Shown here in pieces: positions 7,601 to 12,317 of a stretch of 12,934 bases of DNA. The notes under the pieces are model-generated. The model was not told the origin of the DNA. It saw only the letters and a list, made by a program, of their open reading frames with translations, and did not search any database. Numbering within the stretch: position 1 is the first letter of the stretch; every line of letters begins with the position of its first letter. The position numbers and the translations under genes are program-made. Location: the NCBI GenBank assembly GCA_002506015.1, contig DAWR01000170.1:1938-14871 (forward strand), written 5' to 3'. The DNA is from Candidatus Methanogasteraceae archaeon UBA261. GTDB lineage: Archaea; Halobacteriota; Methanosarcinia; Methanosarcinales; Methanogasteraceae.

Positions 7601-7942
7601 AGGGAGGACAGATTGAAATTGAGACTCGAACCAGTACTTCCGAGCTGGTTTTTCACAGAGAGAGAAGAGGTATACAGGACTTATGATGGCGAGGGCAGGG
7701 CAGTTGAGGCAACAGTGCCTGCGAATTGTTTTGCATTCAAGTTCCTCGGCAAAACGGTTGTTGTTTATCACAACGACGAGAGGAAAGATACCTTTGGAAA
7801 AGACAGGGCAGGGATTGCTTCCTATATTCTGAAATATGCCGATGGAACGACCGGTGAATCGCAAGGCGAGGTGCTCGATACTCCGCTTGCGAATGATGTG
7901 AGAGATGGTCGCGTGGAACGAATAGATGCATTCTTGCATTGA
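4646..7942 (+). CDS. Large glycoside phosphorylase-like protein (cellobiose phosphorylase type; GH94/GH149/GH161 relative)
   Basis: 1,098 residues with no signal peptide. The N-terminal beta-sandwich-like region has FSSFFPGIGGKWGVPLWIYY (about 28-47) and GVRDKDNAIMEF (58-69). The (alpha/alpha)6-type catalytic region holds HFRDVNQNRRNDVWFNP (410-426), EGYWIDHWTYNMDLIDNF (528-545), DKPGWYDPLNGMPG (653-666) and, near the end, GRGFQPRLTGASAELLNMW. These are the landmarks I associate with large proteins annotated as cellobiose phosphorylase (COG3459; clan GH-Q), which cut beta-glucans with phosphate to give glucose 1-phosphate. The exact family and linkage are uncertain; the length fits the roughly 1,100-residue GH149/GH161 types better than classical 800-residue GH94. 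It follows the shrunken GT-B copy by 9 bp, with no clear ribosome site before the double ATG. The 5' half is visibly richer in A/T and in AGA/ATA codons than its neighbours, which suggests a separate origin. Confidence 0.75.
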   Translation: MMNEEKTRYYLDTKNRFVIENYNWAEPFSSFFPGIGGKWGVPLWIYYVNRVQAISSMGVRDKDNAIMEFFPFNKACQLVGNQGFRTFLKTADGCLYEPFRPSEDEKISQRMIISAEELELSEINSDLGIQITVDYFPLVNLPVAGLVRRVSIRNQRKKRLKIELIDGLPLILPFGMNQHCIKFIARHIEAMMQVDTVDGAPLFRLKQVPLDTPQVQKVAGCNFYFTFLSDQRNILKDSYAVDPESIFGVSGGFEYPWIFEKKDIEKILDSDQMYENKTPCAFTLLSLDIPGDDEIVFYSIMGNTSSEERLKNFKGHIVKKGVIEEKREENRRIIREIEDNIATVSSNKNFDSYCAQTFLDNVLRGGLPVVFKTQGSKSIFYLYSRKHGDLERDYNYFVLEQTYLSQGNSHFRDVNQNRRNDVWFNPLIEDSNIITFFNLIQTDGFNPLVVNGLTYTAEDVPALKEWLGKIVKDPESFRDLLEMVKKPFTPGEFIMKIEETGSGTSNYDEIVAAMLSFCKENDVGEPHEGYWIDHWTYNMDLIDNFLMIFPDRLREILVDKYVYTFYDNPDIVMPRSKKYVLVDGTARQHGAVIRDRDKINLIKSRKEYPYRVRTEYGKGKIYSTNLLVKILSIIANKISSLDPEGIGVEMEADKPGWYDPLNGMPGLMASSICETLELIRTCSFLSDTISTIKMNDDESVSLFEDLYIFIIDLMEAIEERLRSLDEHRAFVFWDKSHRIKEDYREKTRLGVSRKDVKVKISTVKDFLNKSIKLLDSIFSEIPRDKLFHKNGVCYTYFLNEVKRKEISSTGSGSPIVTPLEFKQKPVSLFLEGPVHLLKVKKESASEIYRSVKNSEIYDRELRMYKTSESIEREPFEIGRARAYPPGWIENESIYLHMEYKFLLELLKAGLYEEYYEEIKNTMMPFLNPETYGRSILENSSFIVSSAFPDSTLHGRGFQPRLTGASAELLNMWLIMAAGERPFSVDREDRLKLRLEPVLPSWFFTEREEVYRTYDGEGRAVEATVPANCFAFKFLGKTVVVYHNDERKDTFGKDRAGIASYILKYADGTTGESQGEVLDTPLANDVRDGRVERIDAFLH

Positions 7943-8082
7943 CATCCGGTCGCTTAATGAACTACCAAAAATAAAGGCTATTTCAGGACTGCAGAAAGTG
8001 ATACAGTGGTCACACAAGAACAAATAGAAAAAATCTCGAGAATATGAGTGCATGCCCGGATAAGTTATGGGTTTTGGATTTT
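7943..8082. other. Non-coding spacer, no recognisable feature
   Basis: Between the phosphorylase-like gene and the inverted repeat I see no convincing ORF, RNA gene or strong promoter on either strand. There is no clear hairpin plus T-tract directly after the stop at 7942. Together with the following repeat and gene relics this forms a roughly 600-bp stretch without an intact gene. Confidence 0.5.
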
Positions 8083-8155
8083 AACCACACGATTACACAG
8101 TCTGCGAAGCCATCTTCACGAGATTTCTGGGTTAATCTTGTGTAATCTCGTGGTT
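8083..8155. repeat. Imperfect inverted repeat (17-bp arms), intergenic palindromic element
   Basis: The left arm AACCACACGATTACACA (8083-8099) pairs with the right arm TGTGTAATCTCGTGGTT (8139-8155), with 15 of 17 positions complementary. The loop of about 39 nt contains CACGAGATT (8117-8125), which pairs perfectly with AATCTCGTG (8144-8152) in the right arm. The right arm can therefore form either of two alternative stems. The wording resembles the AACCACGA/ATTACAC-type intergenic repeats seen in many prokaryotic genomes (from memory). It could be a mobile palindromic element or a terminator-like structure. Confidence 0.6.
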
Positions 8156-8156
8156 C

Positions 8157-8258
8157 CTGCTATATGGTATTGAACTGTTCGAGCCGCGTTTAGAAGAGGT
8201 AGAAAAAGACTTTAAAATCGAGAATAAAGTAAAAGAATTCGTTTTAAACAAGATATGA
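8157..8258 (+). pseudogene. Orphan C-terminal tail of an unidentified gene
   Basis: The reading frame ending at TGA 8256-8258 looks coding, with LLYGIELFEPRLEEVEKDF followed by a Lys/Glu-rich amphipathic helix ending EFVLNKI, but it has no start codon. The frame opens only after the TAA at 8133-8135, inside the inverted repeat. It probably is the last 30-odd codons of a gene that once ended 12 bp before the galT start (ATG 8271) and was cut by the repeat or a deletion. A diverged, frameshifted echo may precede the second galT start (DFGISKNK, about 10250-10289). I do not recognise the family. Confidence 0.5.
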
Positions 8259-8273
8259 AGGTACCACACCATG
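8252..8273 (+). repeat. galT leader repeat, copy 1
   Basis: A 22-bp leader, GATATGAAGGTACCACACC plus the ATG start, is identical at all three galT starts (here, 10290 and 12359). It contains the AAGG ribosome-site candidate and the palindrome GGTACC. Confidence 0.85.
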
Positions 8274-8468
8274 TCAGAGATAAGAAAACACTATTTCCTT
8301 GAGAAATGCGTAATCATCGCAGGGGGCAGGTCAAAGAGGGGGAACCAGAACCATGACCAAAAACAGGCTCGTTCTGGTGAGGTAATAAGGATCTGACGCC
8401 CACCGCAACGGCTGTGTACAGATACAAGGCAAAAAATAGTCATTCAAAAAGATGAAGACAACAAACCG
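8271..8468 (+). pseudogene. Broken galT 5' fragment, copy 1
   Basis: The first 23 codons read MSEIRKHYFLEKCVIIAGGR-SKR, nearly identical to the galT gene at 12378. After that the frame is lost. The intact gene has two GTCAAAGAG repeats (12437 and 12459), whereas this copy has one (8330-8338). The missing 22 bp is exactly one repeat period, the mark of replication slippage, and it shifts the frame. Further substitutions and small indels follow, but similarity continues through the equivalents of CSFCPGNEDLT and ATAVYRY to about 8468, where the GT-A remnant begins. Translation from ATG 8271 stops after 41 codons. It is dead as a uridylyltransferase because the zinc and HPH motifs are lost. Confidence 0.88.
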
Positions 8469-8471
8469 TGA

Positions 8472-8543
8472 GATCATATCGCCAAAAAGACATTGGAAGT
8501 GTACTAGAAGGTTCTACGGTGTGAACATGCGTTAGATTTATAG
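8472..8543 (+). pseudogene. 72-bp remnant of the GT-A 3' end
   Basis: These 72 bp match the last 72 bp of the intact GT-A gene (4203-4274) at 66 positions, including the final TAG. In the GT-A frame it carries a premature TAG (GTG TAC TAG against GTG TAT GAG). It directly precedes GT-B, as the intact GT-A precedes the shrunken GT-B copy at 4286, which shows that GT-A/GT-B was duplicated as a unit. The join to the galT fragment at about 8469-8472 falls in a short shared CGTGRG-like stretch. Confidence 0.9.
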
Positions 8544-8547
8544 TATG
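8535..8547 (+). promoter_or_regulatory. Possible TATA element upstream of GT-B
   Basis: GATTTATAGTATG lies about 25-30 nt before ATG 8568, so a transcript could start almost at the ATG. No strong ribosome site precedes this ATG, which fits a near-leaderless message. The element sits in the duplicated GT-A tail, whose other copy reads TCTATAGTATA. Confidence 0.35.
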
Positions 8548-8567
8548 TAGGAACATAATACTCTGCC

Positions 8568-9817
8568 ATGAAGATAGGTTTTTTGTTTGGGAGTATCCAC
8601 CGCGAATTGTCGGGGGTCTCGGAACGTACGCACAGAATATGGCGCCGATGCTTGTTGCGAAAGGACAAGATGTCGCGCTATTCACAGTCAATCCAGGAGA
8701 CTTGATGACAAGTGAGGTTCATCAGGGGGTTGAGATACACCGACCGCTGGTAATCGACATGTCGGACGCATTCCCGCTCCTCGTTGCAAATGATCTCAGA
8801 AGCTGGGGCACAGGTCTCAAATTCTTTGCAGATGTCTTCGCATACAACCTCCTGAGCGCGACCAAGTTTGTGAACGAACTCGTAAAAAAGCAGGGCTGCA
8901 AGTTCGATATGATCTGCTGCCACGACTGGTTAAGTGCGGTATCAGGATGCTCGATAAAAAGAGAACTCGGTATGCCTTTCGTCGCCCACATACATTCAAC
9001 CGAATGGGGTAGGACGATGAACACGGGATCAACAGTGGTCCGGGACATTGAGTACTGCGGCTATGAGCACGCGGACCGGGTGATAACAGTCAGCTATCCA
9101 ATGGCAGAGGACCTTGCACGACATGGCTGGGATCCAAGGAAGATTGATGTCTGTTGGAATGGGATTGATCCGGAACAGTACAGTTTGGATAAGGTCTCAC
9201 AAGAGAAGATCTCTGAGATACATGCCCGGCACGACATAAAAGATGGCGAGGTCATGATTCTCTTCGTTGGAAGACTAATAACGGTCAAAGGCATCGTGAA
9301 CCTCGTAAAAGCGATGCAACCAATCTCAGAGATCCATCCCAAAGCGAAACTTGTCGTCCTCGGATCAGGCGACCTGGAAGGAACAGTCATGAACCTGATA
9401 AAAAGACTTGGAATCGGGAATAATGTGAGTGTGCGGTTTGAGTTCGTTCCGGAGTCGGAAAGGATCGCATATTATGCTGCATGCGACATCGCGGTACTAC
9501 CTTCACTCTACGAGCCCTTCGGGATCGTCTCACGTGAGGCGATGGCGATGAAGAAGCCGATCGTTGTCGGCGCAAGCGGCGTGAGTGGATTCCGTGATCA
9601 GGTCATTCCATCAGGAAAAGACAAGACTGGCGTGCATGTTGATGGGAACGACGCATGTGACATCGCATGGGGCGTGGGCAGCCTTCTCGACGACATGGAT
9701 GAGGCGGCTCTGATGGGCAAAAGAGCGAGAAAGCTTGTGGAGCGGCATTTCACGTGGGATAAGGTTGCGGACTCGACTATTGATGTGTATAATGATGTTG
9801 TGGCGAGTCGTGGGTGA
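8568..9817 (+). CDS. GT4-family glycosyltransferase, glycogen-synthase-like (GT-B), with N-terminal frameshift
   Basis: The long frame runs unbroken from 8588 to the TGA at 9815-9817 and encodes a GT4 transferase. Landmarks, numbered from ATG 8568 with the shift applied (416 residues), are VGGLGTY (15-21), CCHDW (117-121), ILFVGRLITVKG (231-242) and the E-x7-E motif YEPFGIVSRE (315-324), ending FTWDKVADS. All catalytic landmarks are present. The conserved family start is split. ATG 8568 gives MKIGFL in one frame, while VWEYPPRIVGGLGTY lies in the -1 frame. No ATG, GTG or TTG exists in the main frame between its opening (8525) and ATG 8639, and a start at 8639 would remove the first 24 residues, including the donor-loop GG motif. 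One lost G at about 8585, a sequencing error or recoding would explain it. It is the surviving member of the second GT-A/GT-B pair. Confidence 0.8.
8579..8585 (+). other. Slippery heptamer TTTTTTG at the GT-B frame break
   Basis: In the frame of ATG 8568 the codons are GGT TTT TTG, so T TTT TTG sits in the exact X-XXY-YYZ phase of a -1 slip site. Slipping there reads GTT TGG GAG next and restores VWEYPP. A plain 1-nt deletion is the simpler explanation. No downstream pseudoknot was established. Confidence 0.35.
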
Positions 9818-9839
9818 TAGTTTGGGTATGGTGGATTAG

Positions 9840-10184
9840 ATGGATTCCGAAGAAGGAAAATCTGTATGGGTTAAGAAGGGAGCCACTCTTAGTGATAAAT
9901 CCGCTCGAAAAGAATTCGGACTCACACAAGAGGAAATTATTGAAGCCGTCAGGGATGGTAAACTACAGTACCGCATCAATAATATGTTCGGAAACCCATA
10001 TCTGAAGCTGGTCCGAAGTGAAGTGGAAGCGTATGTAGATGAAAAATACGGTAGCGACTATCTTGAGAAGAAAAAGATCAAGAAAGAGCTGGCGCAGACA
10101 AATAAAGAATTGAAGAGGTCGAAAGCTCAAGTGGCATCTCTGGAACAAAGAAAAGCTGAACTGCTATCTGTTCTTGATGAATGA
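9840..10184 (+). CDS. Small HTH-like / coiled-coil protein, unknown function
   Basis: 114 residues. The N-terminal half (about 14-68) has LSDKSARKEFGLTQEEIIEA, then VRDGKLQYRINNMFGNPYLK and LVRSEVEAYVDEKYG. This resembles a MerR/excisionase-like winged helix in which a recognition helix is followed by a beta hairpin carrying the conserved-looking GNPY. The C-terminal half (about 75-112) is a Lys/Glu-rich coiled coil (KKELAQTNKELKRSKAQV, then LEQRKAELL). I do not know a function; DNA binding with coiled-coil dimerisation is an inference. GGTGGA lies about 5 nt before the ATG, and the gene follows GT-B by 22 bp, so they may be co-transcribed. After the stop at 10184 the same frame stays open for 34 more codons. 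Confidence 0.75.
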   Translation: MDSEEGKSVWVKKGATLSDKSARKEFGLTQEEIIEAVRDGKLQYRINNMFGNPYLKLVRSEVEAYVDEKYGSDYLEKKKIKKELAQTNKELKRSKAQVASLEQRKAELLSVLDE

Positions 10185-10289
10185 ATCCGCCAGACAGAAG
10201 CGTCAACAGAGACGGTTAAGGGTTTTGTTGTGCCATCGATGAACGATGACTTTGGAATCTCGAAAAATAAGAGAAATCGTTGCAAATAG
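10185..10289 (+). other. Coding-like in-frame continuation after the small HTH protein
   Basis: After the TGA of the preceding gene, the same frame reads IRQTEASTETVKGFVVPSMN, DDFGISKNK and ends at TAG 10287-10289. It either was part of that gene before a stop arose or is a scrambled relative of the orphan tail at 8157-8258. GACTTT-AATC-type identities and the shared position just before a galT start favour the latter. No independent start or ribosome site is evident. Confidence 0.3.
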
Positions 10290-10311
10290 GATATGAAGGT
10301 ACCACACCATG
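10290..10311 (+). repeat. galT leader repeat, copy 2
   Basis: This second copy of the 22-bp galT leader is identical to those at 8252 and 12359, although the coding sequence behind it has diverged. Confidence 0.85.
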
Positions 10312-10515
10312 CCAGAGCTAAGAAAACACTATTTCCATGAGAAATACGCAATCATCCCAGGAGAACGGACAAAGAGACTGACCGATTTCGTCAAAGATAG
10401 TGATTGTGCATTGATTGCACTTACCACCGCACACTCTTGCGAGCAATTTGTTACGGCTGACCAGCTCGAAGTCACAATCAAGAAGAATCCGGAGGCACCG
10501 GGACATGGCGGATGA
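10309..10515 (+). pseudogene. Chimeric ORF: galT 5' fragment (copy 2) fused to unknown sequence
   Basis: The 68-residue frame starts MPELRKHYFHEKYAIIPGER and continues TKRLTDFVK. Residues 1-29 match the GalT N-terminus at about 85% of bases. Similarity stops abruptly at about 10395, inside the second copy of the GTCAAAGA repeat where copy 1 also slipped. The last 39 residues (ALIALTTAHSCEQF, then TADQLEVTIKKNPEAPGHGG) are unrelated to GalT but look coding, possibly the tail of a gene that belonged with the DUF1016 genes. The frame ends in an 11-bp overlap (ATGGCGGATGA) with the next gene. All GalT catalytic motifs are absent. It may be translated as a short leader to the DUF1016 pair, but enzymatic function is excluded. 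Confidence 0.75.
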
Positions 10516-11191
10516 GTGTTTCACATTCGAGATCCTGGTTAAGGCTATCCGGAATGTGCATGAGAACCTCTCTGTCCAGGCTGCCAAAGCAGTAAATATC
10601 AGCCTGACCTTGCGGAATTGGCTCATCGGGTGCTACATCCATACATACGAACAGGATGGTTCGGATCGGGCTACCTATGGCGAACAGTTGCTGGAAAATC
10701 TCTCTTCGCGGCTGAAAGAAACGGGTTTGCAGCGGATCGAGGCACGGGAACTCCGGCGTTATCGCAGGTTTTTCCTTGTTTACCCCCAGATACGGGAGTC
10801 ACTGAATCCCGAATTAACGCCCATGTTGCCGCGGAAATCGGAAAGTCAAATCCGGGAGTCACCGACTCCAGAATTAAAAACCGCGGGTCTGAAACTGGTC
10901 GAAAGGTTTTCTTTCACGCATTTAGCGGAACCGATCAAGATAGAAGATCCGCTCAAACGCGTCTTTTGTGAGAGCGAATGCATACGCGGAAACTGGTCGG
11001 TGCGAGAACTTAAACGCCAGATCGCCAGTCTCTACTATGAACGCTCGGGCATGTCAACAAACAAAGAAAAACTCGCCGGGATAGCTCAGTCTGATGCGGA
11101 ACAGGTGGAACCGGAACTGAATGTCCGGGATCCGTATATCTTTGAATTTCTTGGCTTGAAATCCAAAGAGGTGATGGAGTATGGCGGATGA
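10505..11191 (+). CDS. DUF1016 N-terminal-domain protein lacking the nuclease domain
   Basis: 228 residues of the YhcG/DUF1016 family. Recognisable are TLRNWLIGCYIHTYEQDGSD (35-54), YGEQLLENLS (58-67), the ELRRYRRFF...YPQI block (82-96), FSFTHL (135-140) and the connector VRDPYIFEFLGLKSKEVMEY (207-226), which in full-length members leads into the PD-(D/E)XK domain. Here it ends GG-stop at that point, so only the N-terminal, probably DNA- or partner-binding, domain remains. ATG 10505 is supported by GGAGG 9 nt upstream; an upstream in-frame extension to 10415 is not family-like. Residues 95-128 contain two copies of a QIRES-x-x-PEL repeat. It overlaps the complete DUF1016 gene by 11 bp, so the two are surely co-translated. 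It may be a truncated relic or a non-catalytic partner. Codon use differs from the sugar genes, which suggests transfer. Confidence 0.82.
   Translation: MADECFTFEILVKAIRNVHENLSVQAAKAVNISLTLRNWLIGCYIHTYEQDGSDRATYGEQLLENLSSRLKETGLQRIEARELRRYRRFFLVYPQIRESLNPELTPMLPRKSESQIRESPTPELKTAGLKLVERFSFTHLAEPIKIEDPLKRVFCESECIRGNWSVRELKRQIASLYYERSGMSTNKEKLAGIAQSDAEQVEPELNVRDPYIFEFLGLKSKEVMEYGG
10787..10817 (+). repeat. In-gene direct repeat with hairpin, DUF1016 gene 1, copy 1
   Basis: This 31-bp unit matches the unit at 10847-10877 at 26 of 31 positions. It contains GGGAGTC-ACT-GAATCCC, an inverted repeat with one mismatch in 7 bp. It encodes QIRESLNPEL. Confidence 0.75.
10847..10877 (+). repeat. In-gene direct repeat with hairpin, DUF1016 gene 1, copy 2
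   Basis: This second copy starts 60 bp (20 codons) after the first, in the same frame, and encodes QIRESPTPEL. Its core GGAGTC-ACC-GACTCC is a perfect 6-bp inverted repeat. Confidence 0.75.
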
Positions 11192-12317
11192 ACTGATCGG
11201 GTATGCGGATTTGCTGCAGGAGATAAAGAAACGTATCCGACAGGCACAGGTACGGGCGGTGCTTTCTGCCAACAAGGAAATGATTTTGCTTTATTGGGAT
11301 ATTGGACTGCTCATCGCAAAACGCCAGCTTGCGGAAGGTTGGGGCGCGGCTATCATCCCTCGTTTGGCAAAAGACGTGAAGAACGATATGCCGGAGATCA
11401 AAGGTTTTTCAGAGCGAAACCTGAAACGAATGGTCAGGTTTTATCGCGAATATCCTTTTCTTTCAGAGTTTGTGCCGCAGGCTGTGGCACAAGTGGAGCT
11501 GAACACTGCCAACACAAAAGTGCCACAGGCTGTGGCACTATTATCTCTTGAAGACCGGGAACAAATGCGGTATCTGGTTGTACGGTTGCCATGGGGGCAC
11601 AACATTCTGCTCATTGAAAAAATTAAAAATCCGAAGATTCGCGTTTGGTACATGAGTATGACTATCAAACAGGGCTGGAGCCGCAATGTTCTGAACCTGA
11701 TGATTAATTCCGATTCTTATGGGCGGGATGGCAATGCTGTTACGAACTTCGACCAGATGCTGCCATCACCACAATCGGATTTAGCCAGGCAGGCGTTGAA
11801 AGACCCCTATATCTTCGACTTCCTGACCCTTGATGAGCCGTTTCGTGAACGTGAGCTGGAAGTCGGTCTGATACAACATCTGGAGAGATTTCTACTTGAA
11901 CTCGGTGTAGGATTTGCTTTCGTAGGTCGCCAGTTTCACATCGATATCAGCGGAGACGATTTTTACATCGATATGCTTTTCTATCATCTCGAACTACGCT
12001 GCTATGTGGTGATTGAACTCAAACGTGGTGCTTTTAAGCCCGAATATGCCGGCAAAATGAATTTTTACCTCAATGTGGTGGATGACAAACTAAAGCATGA
12101 AACCGATAGCCAGTCCATCGGCATGATCCTTTGCCAGGATAAAAAGAAGGTACTTGCGGAATACGCACTGCGCGGTCTTAACAAGCCCATCGGTATTTCA
12201 GAATATGAACTCACCCGGGCACTGCCTAAAGAACTTGAATCAGCGCTGCCGACAATCGATGAGATCGAAGCGGAATTGAGTGACGGCAATGAAATGGGGG
12301 CAGGGGGTGAAGTATGA
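11181..12317 (+). CDS. Full-length DUF1016 / YhcG-type PD-(D/E)XK nuclease-domain protein
   Basis: 378 residues. The N-terminal domain contains ILLYWDIGLLIA (35-46), GWGAAIIPRLAKDVK (53-67), GFSERNLKRMVRFYREYP (75-92), LPWGHNILLIEKI (136-148) and GWSRNVLNLMI (165-175). The connector KDPYIFDFL (207-215) leads to the nuclease domain: ELEVGLIQHLERFLLELG (225-242), GRQFHIDISGDDFYIDMLFY with Asp264, and YVVIELKRG with Glu279 and Lys281, the PD-(D/E)XK residues. The domain appears intact. The family is widespread in mobile and defence-type regions, often near restriction systems; the biochemical role is poorly known. The start is supported by GAGGTGA 7 nt upstream and by the same MADE start as the preceding gene. 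Between residues 98 and 119 lie two VPQAVA repeats encoded by palindromic DNA. The stop overlaps a possible third start (ATGA at 12314). Confidence 0.9.
   Translation: MADELIGYADLLQEIKKRIRQAQVRAVLSANKEMILLYWDIGLLIAKRQLAEGWGAAIIPRLAKDVKNDMPEIKGFSERNLKRMVRFYREYPFLSEFVPQAVAQVELNTANTKVPQAVALLSLEDREQMRYLVVRLPWGHNILLIEKIKNPKIRVWYMSMTIKQGWSRNVLNLMINSDSYGRDGNAVTNFDQMLPSPQSDLARQALKDPYIFDFLTLDEPFRERELEVGLIQHLERFLLELGVGFAFVGRQFHIDISGDDFYIDMLFYHLELRCYVVIELKRGAFKPEYAGKMNFYLNVVDDKLKHETDSQSIGMILCQDKKKVLAEYALRGLNKPIGISEYELTRALPKELESALPTIDEIEAELSDGNEMGAGGEV
11472..11490 (+). repeat. In-gene palindrome, DUF1016 gene 2, copy 1
   Basis: GTGCCGCAG-G-CTGTGGCAC is a 19-bp palindrome with a single mismatch pair. 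It is read as VPQAVA in frame. Confidence 0.8.
11520..11538 (+). repeat. In-gene palindrome, DUF1016 gene 2, copy 2
   Basis: GTGCCACAG-G-CTGTGGCAC has perfect 9-bp arms around a single G. It starts exactly 48 bp (16 codons) after copy 1, is 18/19 identical to it and is again read as VPQAVA. Confidence 0.85.

Noticed and set aside
7562..8053. 163-codon minus-strand ORF over the 3' end of the phosphorylase-like gene
   Set aside because: It is antisense to conserved coding sequence, low-complexity and Cys/Ser/Phe-rich without recognisable motifs.
8639..8641. ATG 8639 as the true start of GT-B
   Set aside because: It would drop the WEYPP and GGLGTY segments that are plainly encoded just upstream in the same frame and are needed in the GT-B fold; a frame break near 8585 explains the missing start better.
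10415..10504. Upstream extension of DUF1016 gene 1 to 10415
   Set aside because: The extra 30 residues are Arg/Ser-rich, out of phase with the coding-like chimera in the other frame and not family-like. GGAGG at the right spacing supports ATG 10505.
11067..11095. tRNA-like string CGGGATAGCTCAGTC resembling the D-arm side of a tRNA
   Set aside because: It lies inside the DUF1016 gene 1 frame (KLAGIAQSDAE), and no anticodon arm, T-arm or acceptor partner follows at the proper distance.
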